NCBI GenBank assembly: GCA_031273585.1
Contig: JAISRP010000083.1
Span: 1-5,606 of the forward strand
Direction: 5' to 3'
Length of the DNA: 5,606 bases
Source of the DNA: Synergistaceae bacterium
GTDB lineage: Bacteria > Synergistota > Synergistia > Synergistales > Synergistaceae
Part shown: positions 1 to 5,521 of the stretch, piece after piece
Numbering within the stretch: the stretch's first letter is position 1
Layout of the letters: every line of letters begins with the position of its first letter
Translations under genes and position numbers: made by a program
Notes under the pieces: generated by a model
What the model saw: the letters and a program-made list of their open reading frames with translations, nothing else
The model's database searches: none
What the model was told of the DNA's origin: nothing

Positions 1-126
1 GCGCAGCCTAAGGCGTTTGTGATGAGGGGCGTGAAAGTTCAGACGATGACCCCGGGGATGCGCCCGAGCGACGGCGGCGACGAGGGGATTTTAGATCTGC
101 CTGGCACGGACGATTTTCCATTTTAG
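1..126 (+). CDS. C-terminal 41 residues of an unidentified protein with an acidic DDFPF tail (partial)
   Basis: Frame 1 is open from the window edge to a TAG at 124-126 and encodes 41 residues; the 5' part of the gene lies outside the window. The segment starts with a basic/hydrophobic stretch (KAFVMRGVKVQ), passes through a Gly/Asp-rich linker (SDGGDEG) and ends in DLPGTDDFPF. A linker followed by acidic residues and a final aromatic-proline-phenylalanine resembles the tip of single-stranded DNA-binding proteins, which classically end in DDDIPF. The N-terminal OB fold cannot be seen, so SSB is only a suggestion. The stop lies 21 nt before the tatA start on the same strand, so the genes are probably co-transcribed. 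The reading frame is well supported; the identity is not. Confidence 0.6.
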   Translation, partial: AQPKAFVMRGVKVQTMTPGMRPSDGGDEGILDLPGTDDFPF

Positions 127-147
127 ATTCGGCGAGGGGGGTATAAT

Positions 148-333
148 ATGAGTCTTGGCATGGGCGAAATTGCGCTGCTTATAATTTTAGCTCTCGTGCT
201 CTTCGGCGCTAAACGCCTGCCGGAGGTCGGCAGGGCGGCCGGCGACGCCATACGCGAATTCAAGTCAGCCATGAGCGGGGATCCGCTCAAGACGAAGGAG
301 ACAGAAAAAACTGATACCGGCTCCTCCGAATGA
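148..333 (+). CDS. tatA: Sec-independent protein translocase subunit TatA
   Basis: A 61-residue TatA/E-family protein. TatA oligomerises in the cytoplasmic membrane and provides the passage for folded twin-arginine substrates recruited by TatC. It shows the family layout: a short N-terminus with an acidic residue (Glu7), one membrane helix at about residues 6-20, the hinge FGAKRLPE at 19-26, an amphipathic helix at about 27-43 (GRAAGDAIREFKSAMSG), and a short charged tail. The length is at the short end for the family. The ATG follows a purine-rich ribosome site (GAGGGGGG, 134-141) at 6 nt spacing. tatC follows directly, and no tatB-like gene is visible, so this would be a minimal TatAC system. 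TatA rather than TatB is inferred from the short tail and the single copy in the window. Confidence 0.93.
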   Translation: MSLGMGEIALLIILALVLFGAKRLPEVGRAAGDAIREFKSAMSGDPLKTKETEKTDTGSSE

Positions 334-1063
334 CGGCAAAAATGACGGAGGCGCCTCGGGGGGCGAATGGATCGAGCACCTCGAGGAGCTGAGGCGTCGC
401 ATAATACGAGCGCTGATCGTGCTTATGACCTCTGTTTTAGTTTCTTTCGCGCTCTCAGGGCACATCGCGTCGTTCCTGATGGCGCCGGTCTCGAACCTCG
501 GGGTGAGCCTCCACTCATTCTCGCCCGCCGAGAAGTTCATGGCGTACCTCCACATAGCGGCCGCAGCGGGCGTCGTATTCTCGTCTCCGTTTCTCATCCT
601 GCAGGCCGGGATGTTCATATGGCCGGCCCTGATAGGCAGGGAGCGCAGATACGCGGTCATCTCCCTGCTCGTCGTGCCGCTGTTGTTTCTGTCCGGATCC
701 GCCGCCGCCTACATATTTTTAGCCCCGTCCGCGCTGAGGTTCTTCCTGTCCTTCGGGTCCGGCGACGGAGTCGAGGCCATGTGGGGCTTCAGGCAGTACA
801 TATCGCTCCTCTCGGGCCTCATGCTGGCTTCAGGCCTGCTGCTCCAGATGCCGCTCATCACGCTCGTCCTTTTCGCGCTCGGCATAGCGAGCCCCCGCAA
901 GGCGGCCTCGATGAGGCCGTACATCGTCCTCCTGATATTCTTCCTGGCTGGCGTCCTCACGCCGCCGGACATAACGAGCCAGCTGATGCTTGGAATACCT
1001 CTCTACCTCCTCTTCGAGGCGACCATCCTCCTGGGGATGCTCATGACAAAGCGCCGCAAATAA
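330..1063 (+). CDS. tatC: Sec-independent protein translocase subunit TatC, with an apparent one-base frame break near its 5' end
   Basis: TatC is the six-helix membrane receptor for twin-arginine signal peptides. Visible family motifs are WIEHLEELRRRI (from base 368), the first cytoplasmic loop FIWPALIGRERR (about 613-648), the ASPRKAASMRPY segment before the last helices, and LTPPDITSQ (about 956-982). From base 368 to the stop there are 231 codons, a normal length. No ATG, GTG or TTG lies in this frame between the preceding in-frame stop (272-274) and base 368; the first is a GTG at 419, which would remove the signal-binding N-terminus. The ATG at 330 overlaps the tatA stop as ATGA but reads one base out of frame. 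One additional G in the G6 run at 358-363 would join it as MTAKMTEAPRGGEWIEHLEEL. A CTG at 311, 10 nt after AAGGAG, is an in-frame alternative. The Glu typical of TM4 is Gln here (CAG 845-847). Confidence 0.88.
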
Positions 1064-1103
1064 CGCCGCGCTCGCCGCGCGCCAAATGCGAGGGGACAGG
1101 AGC

Positions 1104-1118
1104 GTGGGCGCCGCCCAC
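1104..1118 (+). repeat. Short GC-rich hairpin downstream of tatC
   Basis: Arms GTGGGCG (1104-1110) and CGCCCAC (1112-1118) are perfect inverted repeats around a single base; in RNA the innermost pairs would open to form the loop. No T-tract follows directly. It lies 40 nt after the tatC stop and just before a stronger hairpin, so it may stabilise the transcript end. Confidence 0.5.
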
Positions 1119-1123
1119 ACCCG

Positions 1124-1162
1124 CCGGGGGACCAGTCCCCCGGACACCCATTTTGTTTTTTT
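1124..1162 (+). terminator. Probable Rho-independent terminator of the tatAC transcript
   Basis: Perfect 9-bp arms CCGGGGGAC (1124-1132) and GTCCCCCGG (1135-1143) enclose a 2-nt centre. Seven bases later a T-rich run begins (1151-1162, broken only by one G). The hairpin-to-T distance is longer than ideal. The place, 60 nt after the tatC stop and between convergent genes, fits a terminator. Confidence 0.6.
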
Positions 1163-1193
1163 GATTTTTACCCGCAGGGTAAATCAAAAAAAC
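1155..1193. terminator. Bidirectional terminator-like hairpin between convergent genes
   Basis: The left arm 1155-1173 starts with GTTTTTTTGATTT and ends in ACCC. The right arm 1177-1193 starts with GGGT and ends in AAATCAAAAAAAC. They pair around GCA with one 2-nt T bulge on the left arm. The outer arms are runs of T and A, so either strand ends in a U-tract. This suits the gap between tatC (+) and the U32-like gene (-). A hairpin of the same design but different core (TCGCCC/GGGCGA) sits at the outer edge of the other repeat copy, at 5579 to the window end. Confidence 0.6.
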
Positions 1194-1250
1194 TTGAGGG
1201 AGGTCCAGGAGGCACTGCCTCCTGGCGGGGTTTGGGGCGGAGCCCCAAGG
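1185..1250 (+). repeat. 66-bp dispersed repeat, copy A (two hairpins)
   Basis: This copy matches the reverse complement of 5522-5587 at 64 of 66 positions; the two differences are substitutions (copy A positions 1198 and 1226). It contains a 10-bp inverted repeat CCAGGAGGCA/TGCCTCCTGG (1205-1214, 1216-1225) and a 7-bp one TTGGGGC/GCCCCAA (1232-1238, 1242-1248). The U32-like gene on the opposite strand stops at 1254, four bases away. Read on that strand, the order is stop codon, hairpin, hairpin, then TCAAGTTTTTTTG, so this copy could act as that gene's terminator. Confidence 0.85.
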
Positions 1251-1253
1251 TTT

Positions 1254-2201
1254 TCACTTGTCCCTGACTGGGATGTTGAGGTCGCTTGCGAACTTCACCG
1301 GTCCTTTGATTTTGGCGTCGTTCTCCGATATGAGCTCGTCGATGATCTGAGCGTACTTGACCTTCTTTCGCGCGAGCTGGATGTACTGGGCGTCGCTCGC
1401 CCATGGCTGGTTGAAGCCGTACGTCAGCTCCGGCGCAGGGTCTATCCTGAAGTAAACCGGGGACGCTATGCGGGCTATCTCCGGGGCGTCGTAGAACCTG
1501 TTTATGCCCCCCAGGGAGAGGGGGGTGAGCAGAAAAATGTCCAGGGGCAGGCTGGTGCTCTGCCTGAGGCCGGCCATTATCGGCAGGGTCAGATCCCCTC
1601 CCGGGTTGACCGAGCTTGCCCCGAGCTTCTCCATCAGCCTCACCGCGTAGCCGTGATTCGGGGACGAGCTCGCCGATACCTTTAGGGTCACGTCCCGCGG
1701 AAAATTCCCCTGTTCCTGCATGGTGTGCAGCAGGTCGAGCAATCCGTCGTCCACGAGCAGGAAGCCCCTCATCCCGTTCTCGTACAGCCTCATGATGTCG
1801 GCCACGACCTTGCGAACCTCGTTCGAGCCCCTCGAGTAAACGCCGCAGCGCCCGCCCTCCGATGTCACGTTCTGCCTGCCTACGTCCCACCAGAGCCTCG
1901 GTCCCGGACAGGCCAGCACCTCTATCCCGTTCTCGGCCGCAATCTGCGAGTACGCCCTTATCTCCCCCGCGTCGTACAGTATCCCGCCCTGGAAGAAGGC
2001 GTTTACCCTCGATATCACCGTCTTGCGCCTCTCTGCCTCGTCCACCGCCGCCTCGAGCACGTCGGCGTGCTCTATGGCGGACAGCTCGTACCTGTACCAC
2101 GAACCGTCCGGGAAGCGCCGCTCGCTGGACGGTATGTCATGGCGATCCTCCCCAGGCATCCCTGCGGACTCCATCCATTTTGAAATTTCCGATAACTTCA
2201 C
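1254..2201 (-). CDS. U32-peptidase-like TIM-barrel protein of unknown function
   Basis: A 315-residue soluble protein with no signal peptide or membrane helix. The pattern recalls a conserved family often labelled U32-type peptidase, although no substrate is known to me and a protease role is unproven. Family-like blocks are FPDGSWYRYEL (30-40), GPRLWWDVGRQ (100-110), GMRGFLLVDDGLLDLL (143-158), LKVSASSS (173-180), LGASSVNPGGDLTLP (193-207), LPLDIFLLTPLSLGG (218-232) and RFYDAPEIARIASPVYFRI (235-253). Alternating hydrophobic strands and helices fit a (beta/alpha) barrel. The start is a GTG (2199-2201) with a weak AGGGG site upstream; an ATG at codon 10 is a possible alternative. It has its own likely promoter (2263-2291), 264 bp behind dctP on the same strand. 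Proximity to the TRAP genes suggests, but does not show, that it acts on the imported compound. Confidence 0.82.
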   Translation of the reverse strand: MKLSEISKWMESAGMPGEDRHDIPSSERRFPDGSWYRYELSAIEHADVLEAAVDEAERRKTVISRVNAFFQGGILYDAGEIRAYSQIAAENGIEVLACPGPRLWWDVGRQNVTSEGGRCGVYSRGSNEVRKVVADIMRLYENGMRGFLLVDDGLLDLLHTMQEQGNFPRDVTLKVSASSSPNHGYAVRLMEKLGASSVNPGGDLTLPIMAGLRQSTSLPLDIFLLTPLSLGGINRFYDAPEIARIASPVYFRIDPAPELTYGFNQPWASDAQYIQLARKKVKYAQIIDELISENDAKIKGPVKFASDLNIPVRDK

Positions 2202-2246
2202 GGTTTATCAGCCCCTGTCGAAATGTAAAAAATTCGGGAAATAAAT

Positions 2247-2282
2247 CGGCCCCGCCCGGATGATTATTCCGCGGCGGGGCCG
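2247..2282 (-). terminator. Strong hairpin after dctP, terminator-like, overlapping the next promoter
   Basis: Perfect 10-bp arms CGGCCCCGCC (2247-2256) and GGCGGGGCCG (2273-2282) are extended inward by CGGA/TCCG (2257-2260, 2268-2271) with one unpaired C at 2272. On the - strand the stem is followed by ATTTATTT (2246-2239), a moderate U-tract. It would stop read-through from dctP. The -10 box and most of the spacer of the promoter at 2263-2291 fall inside this palindrome. Confidence 0.6.
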
Positions 2283-2291
2283 CCTTGTCAA
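2263..2291 (-). promoter_or_regulatory. Predicted sigma-70-type promoter of the U32-like gene
   Basis: On the - strand, TTGACA (2291-2286, perfect -35) is followed by a 17-nt spacer and AATAAT (2268-2263, five of six matches to TATAAT). Transcription would start near 2256, giving a leader of about 55 nt before the GTG at 2201. The spacer is very GC-rich and lies in the arm of the hairpin at 2247-2282, which might modulate activity. Confidence 0.55.
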
Positions 2292-2332
2292 AGAAAAATT
2301 TTACTTGAGGTCCAAGAGGCCTGGCCTCTAGG
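2291..2332 (+). repeat. Degenerate partial copy B of the dispersed repeat
   Basis: The segment keeps the A-rich start, ACTTGAGGTCCA and an inverted repeat AGAGGCC/GGCCTCT (2315-2321, 2323-2329) in place of the 10-bp arms of copy A, in the same orientation. The GGGGC hairpin module is missing. Read on the - strand it gives a hairpin, then ACCTCAAGTAAAATTTTTC, behind dctP, so it may be a second transcription stop. The similarity is seen by eye and is clearly weaker than between copies A and C. Confidence 0.5.
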
Positions 2333-2444
2333 GAAGCGCTGACTAAATCGCCCGAACGACATTTTGCCGTTTGAGGATGCAGGGCCGATCAGGGTTTTAA
2401 TCTTTACCCTTTAGGCCCCTAACGTTAAATCAGCCTTTTCCTAG
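2328..2444. mobile_element. MITE-like or IS-remnant element with imperfect 20-bp terminal inverted repeats
   Basis: The left end 2328-2347 (CTAGGGAAGCGCTGACTAAA) and the reverse complement of the right end 2425-2444 match at 15-16 of 20 positions, sharing CTAGG, AA and GCTGA. The 117-bp unit has no coding capacity. Its interior has a nested palindrome: AGGGCC (2381-2386) with GGCCCCT (2414-2420), around AGGGT/ACCCT. No target duplication is evident. The left end abuts degenerate repeat copy B. A small non-autonomous element or decayed insertion-sequence ends are possible; the family is not recognised. Confidence 0.4.
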
Positions 2445-2465
2445 GTTTTGCCTGTGTTTTTGGGT

Positions 2466-3566
2466 TCAGTTGACGGCCGCCATTTCCTTCCTGGCTGTTT
2501 CGACGATCTCAGGTCCGATCCGCGGGATCCACTTTTCGTAAACCGGCTCGACAGCCTTCTGGAATGCGGCGTACTGCTCCTGCGTCAGGCGGTTGATCTT
2601 AACTCCCTTTTCCTCCATAAATTCGTAGATCGAGAGGGGCGCGATCTCCGGGTCCGGCGGGAAGAGGCCGACGGACTTCAGGTACTGCTCGCCCCACCCG
2701 TCGTCGAGCCCAAGGCGCGAGACGGCGCGGAGCCAGTCCCCGGCCTCGGACGCCGCCTTTTTTATCTGGCCCTTGACGTCGTCGTCGAAGGAGTCCCACA
2801 CCGCGTTGTTCACGCAGTAGAACATGGCTGGGACAGCGTAGCTCCACTCCGTCATCTGCTTGTGGAACTCGTATATCTTATAGTTCATCAATATGGAGTA
2901 CGAGTTCTCGCCGCCATCCACGAGCCCCTGCTGGAAGGCCTGCAGCGCCTCGTTCCAGTTGATCACCATCGGATTTGCGCCCAGGGACTGGTACGTGTCC
3001 TGATATAGCGGGGACGAGACGTAGCGAATCTTCAGGCCCTTCATGTCCTCGGGCGTCAGTATGGCGCTGTGCTTTTCGCTGTAGTGCAGCTCCCTGAATC
3101 CGTTCTCGGTCCATTGAATTATCGTGGTCCCACCCGTGTCGTGGGCTATGTTGGCCAAGGTCTCCCCAGTCTTGCCGAATATGAGGGCGTCGAACGCCTT
3201 GAACTTGTCCCTGTTGTTTGAGATGAAGAACGGCAGGTTGAAGATGTCGAACGACGGGATCACGCTCGCGAAATTGCTGGTTCCGGTCAGGGAGAAATCT
3301 ATGGTGCCGTTGCGGATGAACATGAGCTCGCTCGCCTGCTTGCCGGAGATGAGCTGGGCCGACCAGTAAATTTTGATGTTGACCTTGCCGCCGGTGTAAT
3401 CGTTGACCTTGTTGGCGAACATGAGGGCAGCCTGCCCCCACGCGGTGTTCTCCCCCACGTTGACGTGCATCTTGTACTCGGACTTGAACGCCGCCTCAGC
3501 CGAGGCGGACATTGCGGAGACGAACAGCGCCAGGGCGATCGGGGCAATTTTTTTCCACAATTTCAT
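2466..3566 (-). CDS. dctP: TRAP transporter substrate-binding protein, DctP family
   Basis: A 366-residue extracytoplasmic solute receptor that captures an organic anion and hands it to the DctQ-DctM permease. Residues 1-25 form a signal peptide: basic MKLWKK, a hydrophobic core, and Ala-rich cleavage options (ASA at 21-23, AEA at 23-25). Family signatures are GGKVNIKIYWSAQL (59-72), the early-lobe segment SFDIFNLPFFI (105-115), and MKGLKIRYVSSPLYQDTYQSLGAN (175-198), whose Arg181 is the expected carboxylate-clamping arginine. NEALQAFQQGLVDGGEN (205-221) is the usual second-lobe motif. It is somewhat longer than common DctPs (about 330), with extra sequence around 285-315. The ATG has an excellent ribosome site, AAGGAGGTT (3574-3582), and lies 19 nt after dctM. 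It is the last of the three TRAP genes. The ligand cannot be read from sequence. Confidence 0.95.
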   Translation of the reverse strand: MKLWKKIAPIALALFVSAMSASAEAAFKSEYKMHVNVGENTAWGQAALMFANKVNDYTGGKVNIKIYWSAQLISGKQASELMFIRNGTIDFSLTGTSNFASVIPSFDIFNLPFFISNNRDKFKAFDALIFGKTGETLANIAHDTGGTTIIQWTENGFRELHYSEKHSAILTPEDMKGLKIRYVSSPLYQDTYQSLGANPMVINWNEALQAFQQGLVDGGENSYSILMNYKIYEFHKQMTEWSYAVPAMFYCVNNAVWDSFDDDVKGQIKKAASEAGDWLRAVSRLGLDDGWGEQYLKSVGLFPPDPEIAPLSIYEFMEEKGVKINRLTQEQYAAFQKAVEPVYEKWIPRIGPEIVETARKEMAAVN

Positions 3567-3585
3567 GAAATCTAACCTCCTTCTT

Positions 3586-4863
3586 TTACATCAGACCCCA
3601 GAGCCTGGGGAGGAAAGTGGCCGTGGCCGGAAACGCGCATACTATGATCAGTGAGACGACTGACGCTATGACGAGCGGTATTATCCAGGGAGTCACCTCC
3701 TCCATGGTGAGGCCGGCGATTCTGGCCCCGAGAAACAGATTTCCCGCAACGGGCGGCGTTACCCCGCCAATCGCTATGTTCATCGTCATGACCACCCCGA
3801 ACCAGACGGGATCCCAGCCGAAGTGCTGAATGACCGGCCACAGGACCGGGGTGAATACGTAGTACAGCGACGCGCCGTCGATCAACATGCCCATTATGAG
3901 CAGCATGATGTTGATCACGATCATGACGACCCACCCCTTGTCGGAGAGGCCCATTATCATCCCGGACAGCCTGTCGATCATCCCGATTGTGCTGGAAACC
4001 CACGCGTACAGCCCGCCGCACGTGATGAGCAGCATGACGATCCCGGACGAGGCCACAGTCGAGCGCAGGATTTCGTACAGCTCCCTGGGGCCGATCTTCC
4101 GGTACACGAACACCCCGACGAAGAGGCTGTAGAAGACCGCCACCGCGGCGGCCTCCGTAGGGGTGAATATTCCGCCGTAGATGCCGCCCAGTATTATCAC
4201 CGGAGAGCAGAGCGCCCAGCCGGCCTTCAACATTGACTTCAACAGATTCTGCCGCCTGGGCTCGCCCCTCCAGCCCCTCTTTCTGCTCGTGAAAAAAATG
4301 CTGACTATGAGGCACAGGGCCATGACGATTCCCGGAATTATTCCAGCCGCGAACATCCCGCCCACGGAGACGCTCGTCAGGACGGCGTAGATTATGAACC
4401 CTATGCTTGGGGGTATGATTATGGCGAGCCCGGAGGAGACTGAGATGACGGCGGTGGAAAATGCCTTGTCATAGCCTGCCCTGACCATGCCTGGGATCAG
4501 TATGACACCGAGAGCCGCCACGGTAGCCGGCCCGGACCCGGAGAGCGCGCCCCAGAATGTCGTCACCGTGACCGCTGCTATTGCCATCCCGCCCGTGATG
4601 CTCCCCATGCACTCCCTTATGAAGGTGACGAGCCTCTCCGCTATGCCGGACCTCTCCATCAGTATTCCCGCAAGTATGAAGAACGGAATCGCCAGCAGCG
4701 GGAACTTGGCTATGTTCGCAAAAAAATTGTAGGAGAACATCTGCACCCCGAGGTCCATGTACCACGCCACTCCGAGCGCGGTCACCCCCATGCATATCGC
4801 GATTGGAACGCCAATGCCTATGAGGGTCAGAAAAATAAATATGAACGGTATAGTCGGATCCAA
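3586..4863 (-). CDS. dctM: TRAP transporter large permease, DctM family
   Basis: A 425-residue polytopic membrane protein, the ion-coupled transport subunit; the length is typical. The N-terminus (DPTIPFIFIFLTLIGIGVPIA) is the usual first helix. Later motifs include PFFILAGILMERSGIAERL (60-78), the hairpin region TFWGALSGSGPATVAALG (102-119), IIIPPSIGF, FTPTEAAAVAVFYSL, and GGVTPPVAGNLFLGARIAG near the C-terminus. The chosen start is a TTG (4861-4863), six nt after GGAGGG (4870-4875). The frame stays open upstream to an ATG at 5052, but those 63 extra residues overlap dctQ, are Arg/His-rich and have no family character. The gene lies 29 nt after dctQ and 19 nt before dctP, a tight operon. Confidence 0.94.
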   Translation of the reverse strand: MDPTIPFIFIFLTLIGIGVPIAICMGVTALGVAWYMDLGVQMFSYNFFANIAKFPLLAIPFFILAGILMERSGIAERLVTFIRECMGSITGGMAIAAVTVTTFWGALSGSGPATVAALGVILIPGMVRAGYDKAFSTAVISVSSGLAIIIPPSIGFIIYAVLTSVSVGGMFAAGIIPGIVMALCLIVSIFFTSRKRGWRGEPRRQNLLKSMLKAGWALCSPVIILGGIYGGIFTPTEAAAVAVFYSLFVGVFVYRKIGPRELYEILRSTVASSGIVMLLITCGGLYAWVSSTIGMIDRLSGMIMGLSDKGWVVMIVINIMLLIMGMLIDGASLYYVFTPVLWPVIQHFGWDPVWFGVVMTMNIAIGGVTPPVAGNLFLGARIAGLTMEEVTPWIIPLVIASVVSLIIVCAFPATATFLPRLWGLM

Positions 4864-4869
4864 GACAAT

Positions 4870-4875
4870 CCCTCC
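4870..4875 (-). promoter_or_regulatory. Ribosome binding site that fixes the dctM start
   Basis: GGAGGG on the - strand, six bases before TTG 4861-4863. No ATG or GTG is as well placed, and the protein from this TTG begins right at the family N-terminus. Confidence 0.75.
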
Positions 4876-4892
4876 AGAATTTACGCCCCTGC

Positions 4893-5369
4893 TCAGTACG
4901 AGCCGTCGCGCAGGGTTCGTACAGCGTGACCGATGATTCGCACCATGACGAGGCACGAGCCGACCGGTATCGATACCGTGAAGTACCAGAGCGGCATGTA
5001 TATGGACTCGGTCATGGCGCCCAGCATTATCTCGTCGCGAACCTCCATGCACCCGAGGTACGCCAGGGAGGCGAAGAAGATCAGCGAGAGCGCCGTCGAC
5101 AAAATGAAGACGACCTTACGGACCCCCTTGGGCAGAAGGCCGTTAAAGAACACGACCATCATGTTCGTCCCGGTCTTGAAGGCAATGGCGGTCCCCAGTA
5201 TCGTCATCCAGACGAACAGATAGACCGTGAGCTCCTCCGTAAAGGCGAGCGAGAGATTGGCAAAATATCTGCTCACCACGTTCACGAAGGAGATCGAGAC
5301 CATAACCAACAGCAGCAATGCCGCCGCAGCGTCCTCGAAGTGCCTGTCGATCAATTTCAGAAACTTCAT
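4893..5369 (-). CDS. dctQ: TRAP transporter small permease, DctQ family
   Basis: A 158-residue membrane protein with four predicted helices at about 14-33, 47-65, 86-106 and 124-147, the standard DctQ topology and length. The motif FTEELTVYLFVWMTILGTAIAFKTGTN (43-69) is the family signature (E-x-YxFVW...G-A-x-G), with Asn where many homologues have His. It pairs with DctM and stabilises the receptor-permease complex. The ATG at 5367-5369 has GGAGGG (5376-5381) six nt upstream. It is the first gene of the operon, giving the order Q-M-P rather than the common P-Q-M. A near-consensus promoter lies about 80 nt upstream. Confidence 0.93.
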   Translation of the reverse strand: MKFLKLIDRHFEDAAAALLLLVMVSISFVNVVSRYFANLSLAFTEELTVYLFVWMTILGTAIAFKTGTNMMVVFFNGLLPKGVRKVVFILSTALSLIFFASLAYLGCMEVRDEIMLGAMTESIYMPLWYFTVSIPVGSCLVMVRIIGHAVRTLRDGSY

Positions 5370-5405
5370 GCCATGCCCTCCATGCGGAAAAAGTATTTAC
5401 ATAAG

Positions 5406-5423
5406 CAGCCGTAACAGCCGTAA
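5406..5423. repeat. Tandem 9-bp repeat in the dctQ leader
   Basis: CAGCCGTAA occurs twice head-to-tail (5406-5414, 5415-5423), read as TTACGGCTG twice on the transcribed strand. It lies about 16-33 nt after the expected transcription start and ahead of the ribosome site, a possible regulator binding site. Only two copies exist, so chance or replication slippage is also possible. Confidence 0.4.
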
Positions 5424-5445
5424 TTTGTCCAATGATCGATGGCTA

Positions 5446-5473
5446 ATTATATTCACGAATGGACCATTGTCAA
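5446..5473 (-). promoter_or_regulatory. Near-ideal sigma-70-type promoter of the dctQMP operon
   Basis: TTGACA (5473-5468) and TATAAT (5451-5446) both match consensus perfectly, with a 16-nt spacer. Transcription should begin near 5439, giving a leader of about 70 nt. The -35 box sits in a small palindrome TTGT-CA-ACAA (5467-5476), next to TGGACCA (5460-5466), and ATTC/GAAT arms (5451-5460) touch the -10. These are possible operator elements, low confidence. Confidence 0.75.
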
Positions 5474-5494
5474 CAACACTAGACTCAAAACAGC

Positions 5495-5511
5495 GGGCGC
5501 CTCCCGCGCCC
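5495..5511. repeat. GC-rich hairpin upstream of the TRAP promoter
   Basis: Arms GGGCGC (5495-5500) and GCGCCC (5506-5511) enclose CTCCC. There is no T-tract. It lies between the promoter and repeat copy C; role unknown. Confidence 0.4.
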
Positions 5512-5521
5512 ACAGGCAGGA

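Noticed and set aside
142..147. Perfect TATAAT just before the tatA ATG
   Set aside because: It abuts the start codon, so a transcript from it would lack the ribosome site, and no -35 box lies 16-18 nt upstream. Chance is likelier.
367..1164. 265-residue open frame on the + strand overlapping tatC
   Set aside because: Low-complexity Arg/Pro/His-rich product in another frame of tatC; it runs through the terminator hairpins.
1064..1253. CRISPR array or riboswitch in the hairpin-rich gap
   Set aside because: There are no regularly spaced direct repeats, and the gap lies between the 3' ends of convergent genes. The hairpins are better read as terminators and dispersed repeats.
1168..2100. Long open frame on the - strand within the U32-like gene
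   Set aside because: It overlaps the U32-like gene in another frame, is very rich in Arg, Gly and Ala, and shows no family motif. It is a GC-rich shadow and also runs into the repeat.
3823..4236. + strand frames opposite dctM and dctQ
   Set aside because: They are antisense to clear membrane-protein genes and encode Asp/His-rich or Met-rich shadows with no ribosome site.
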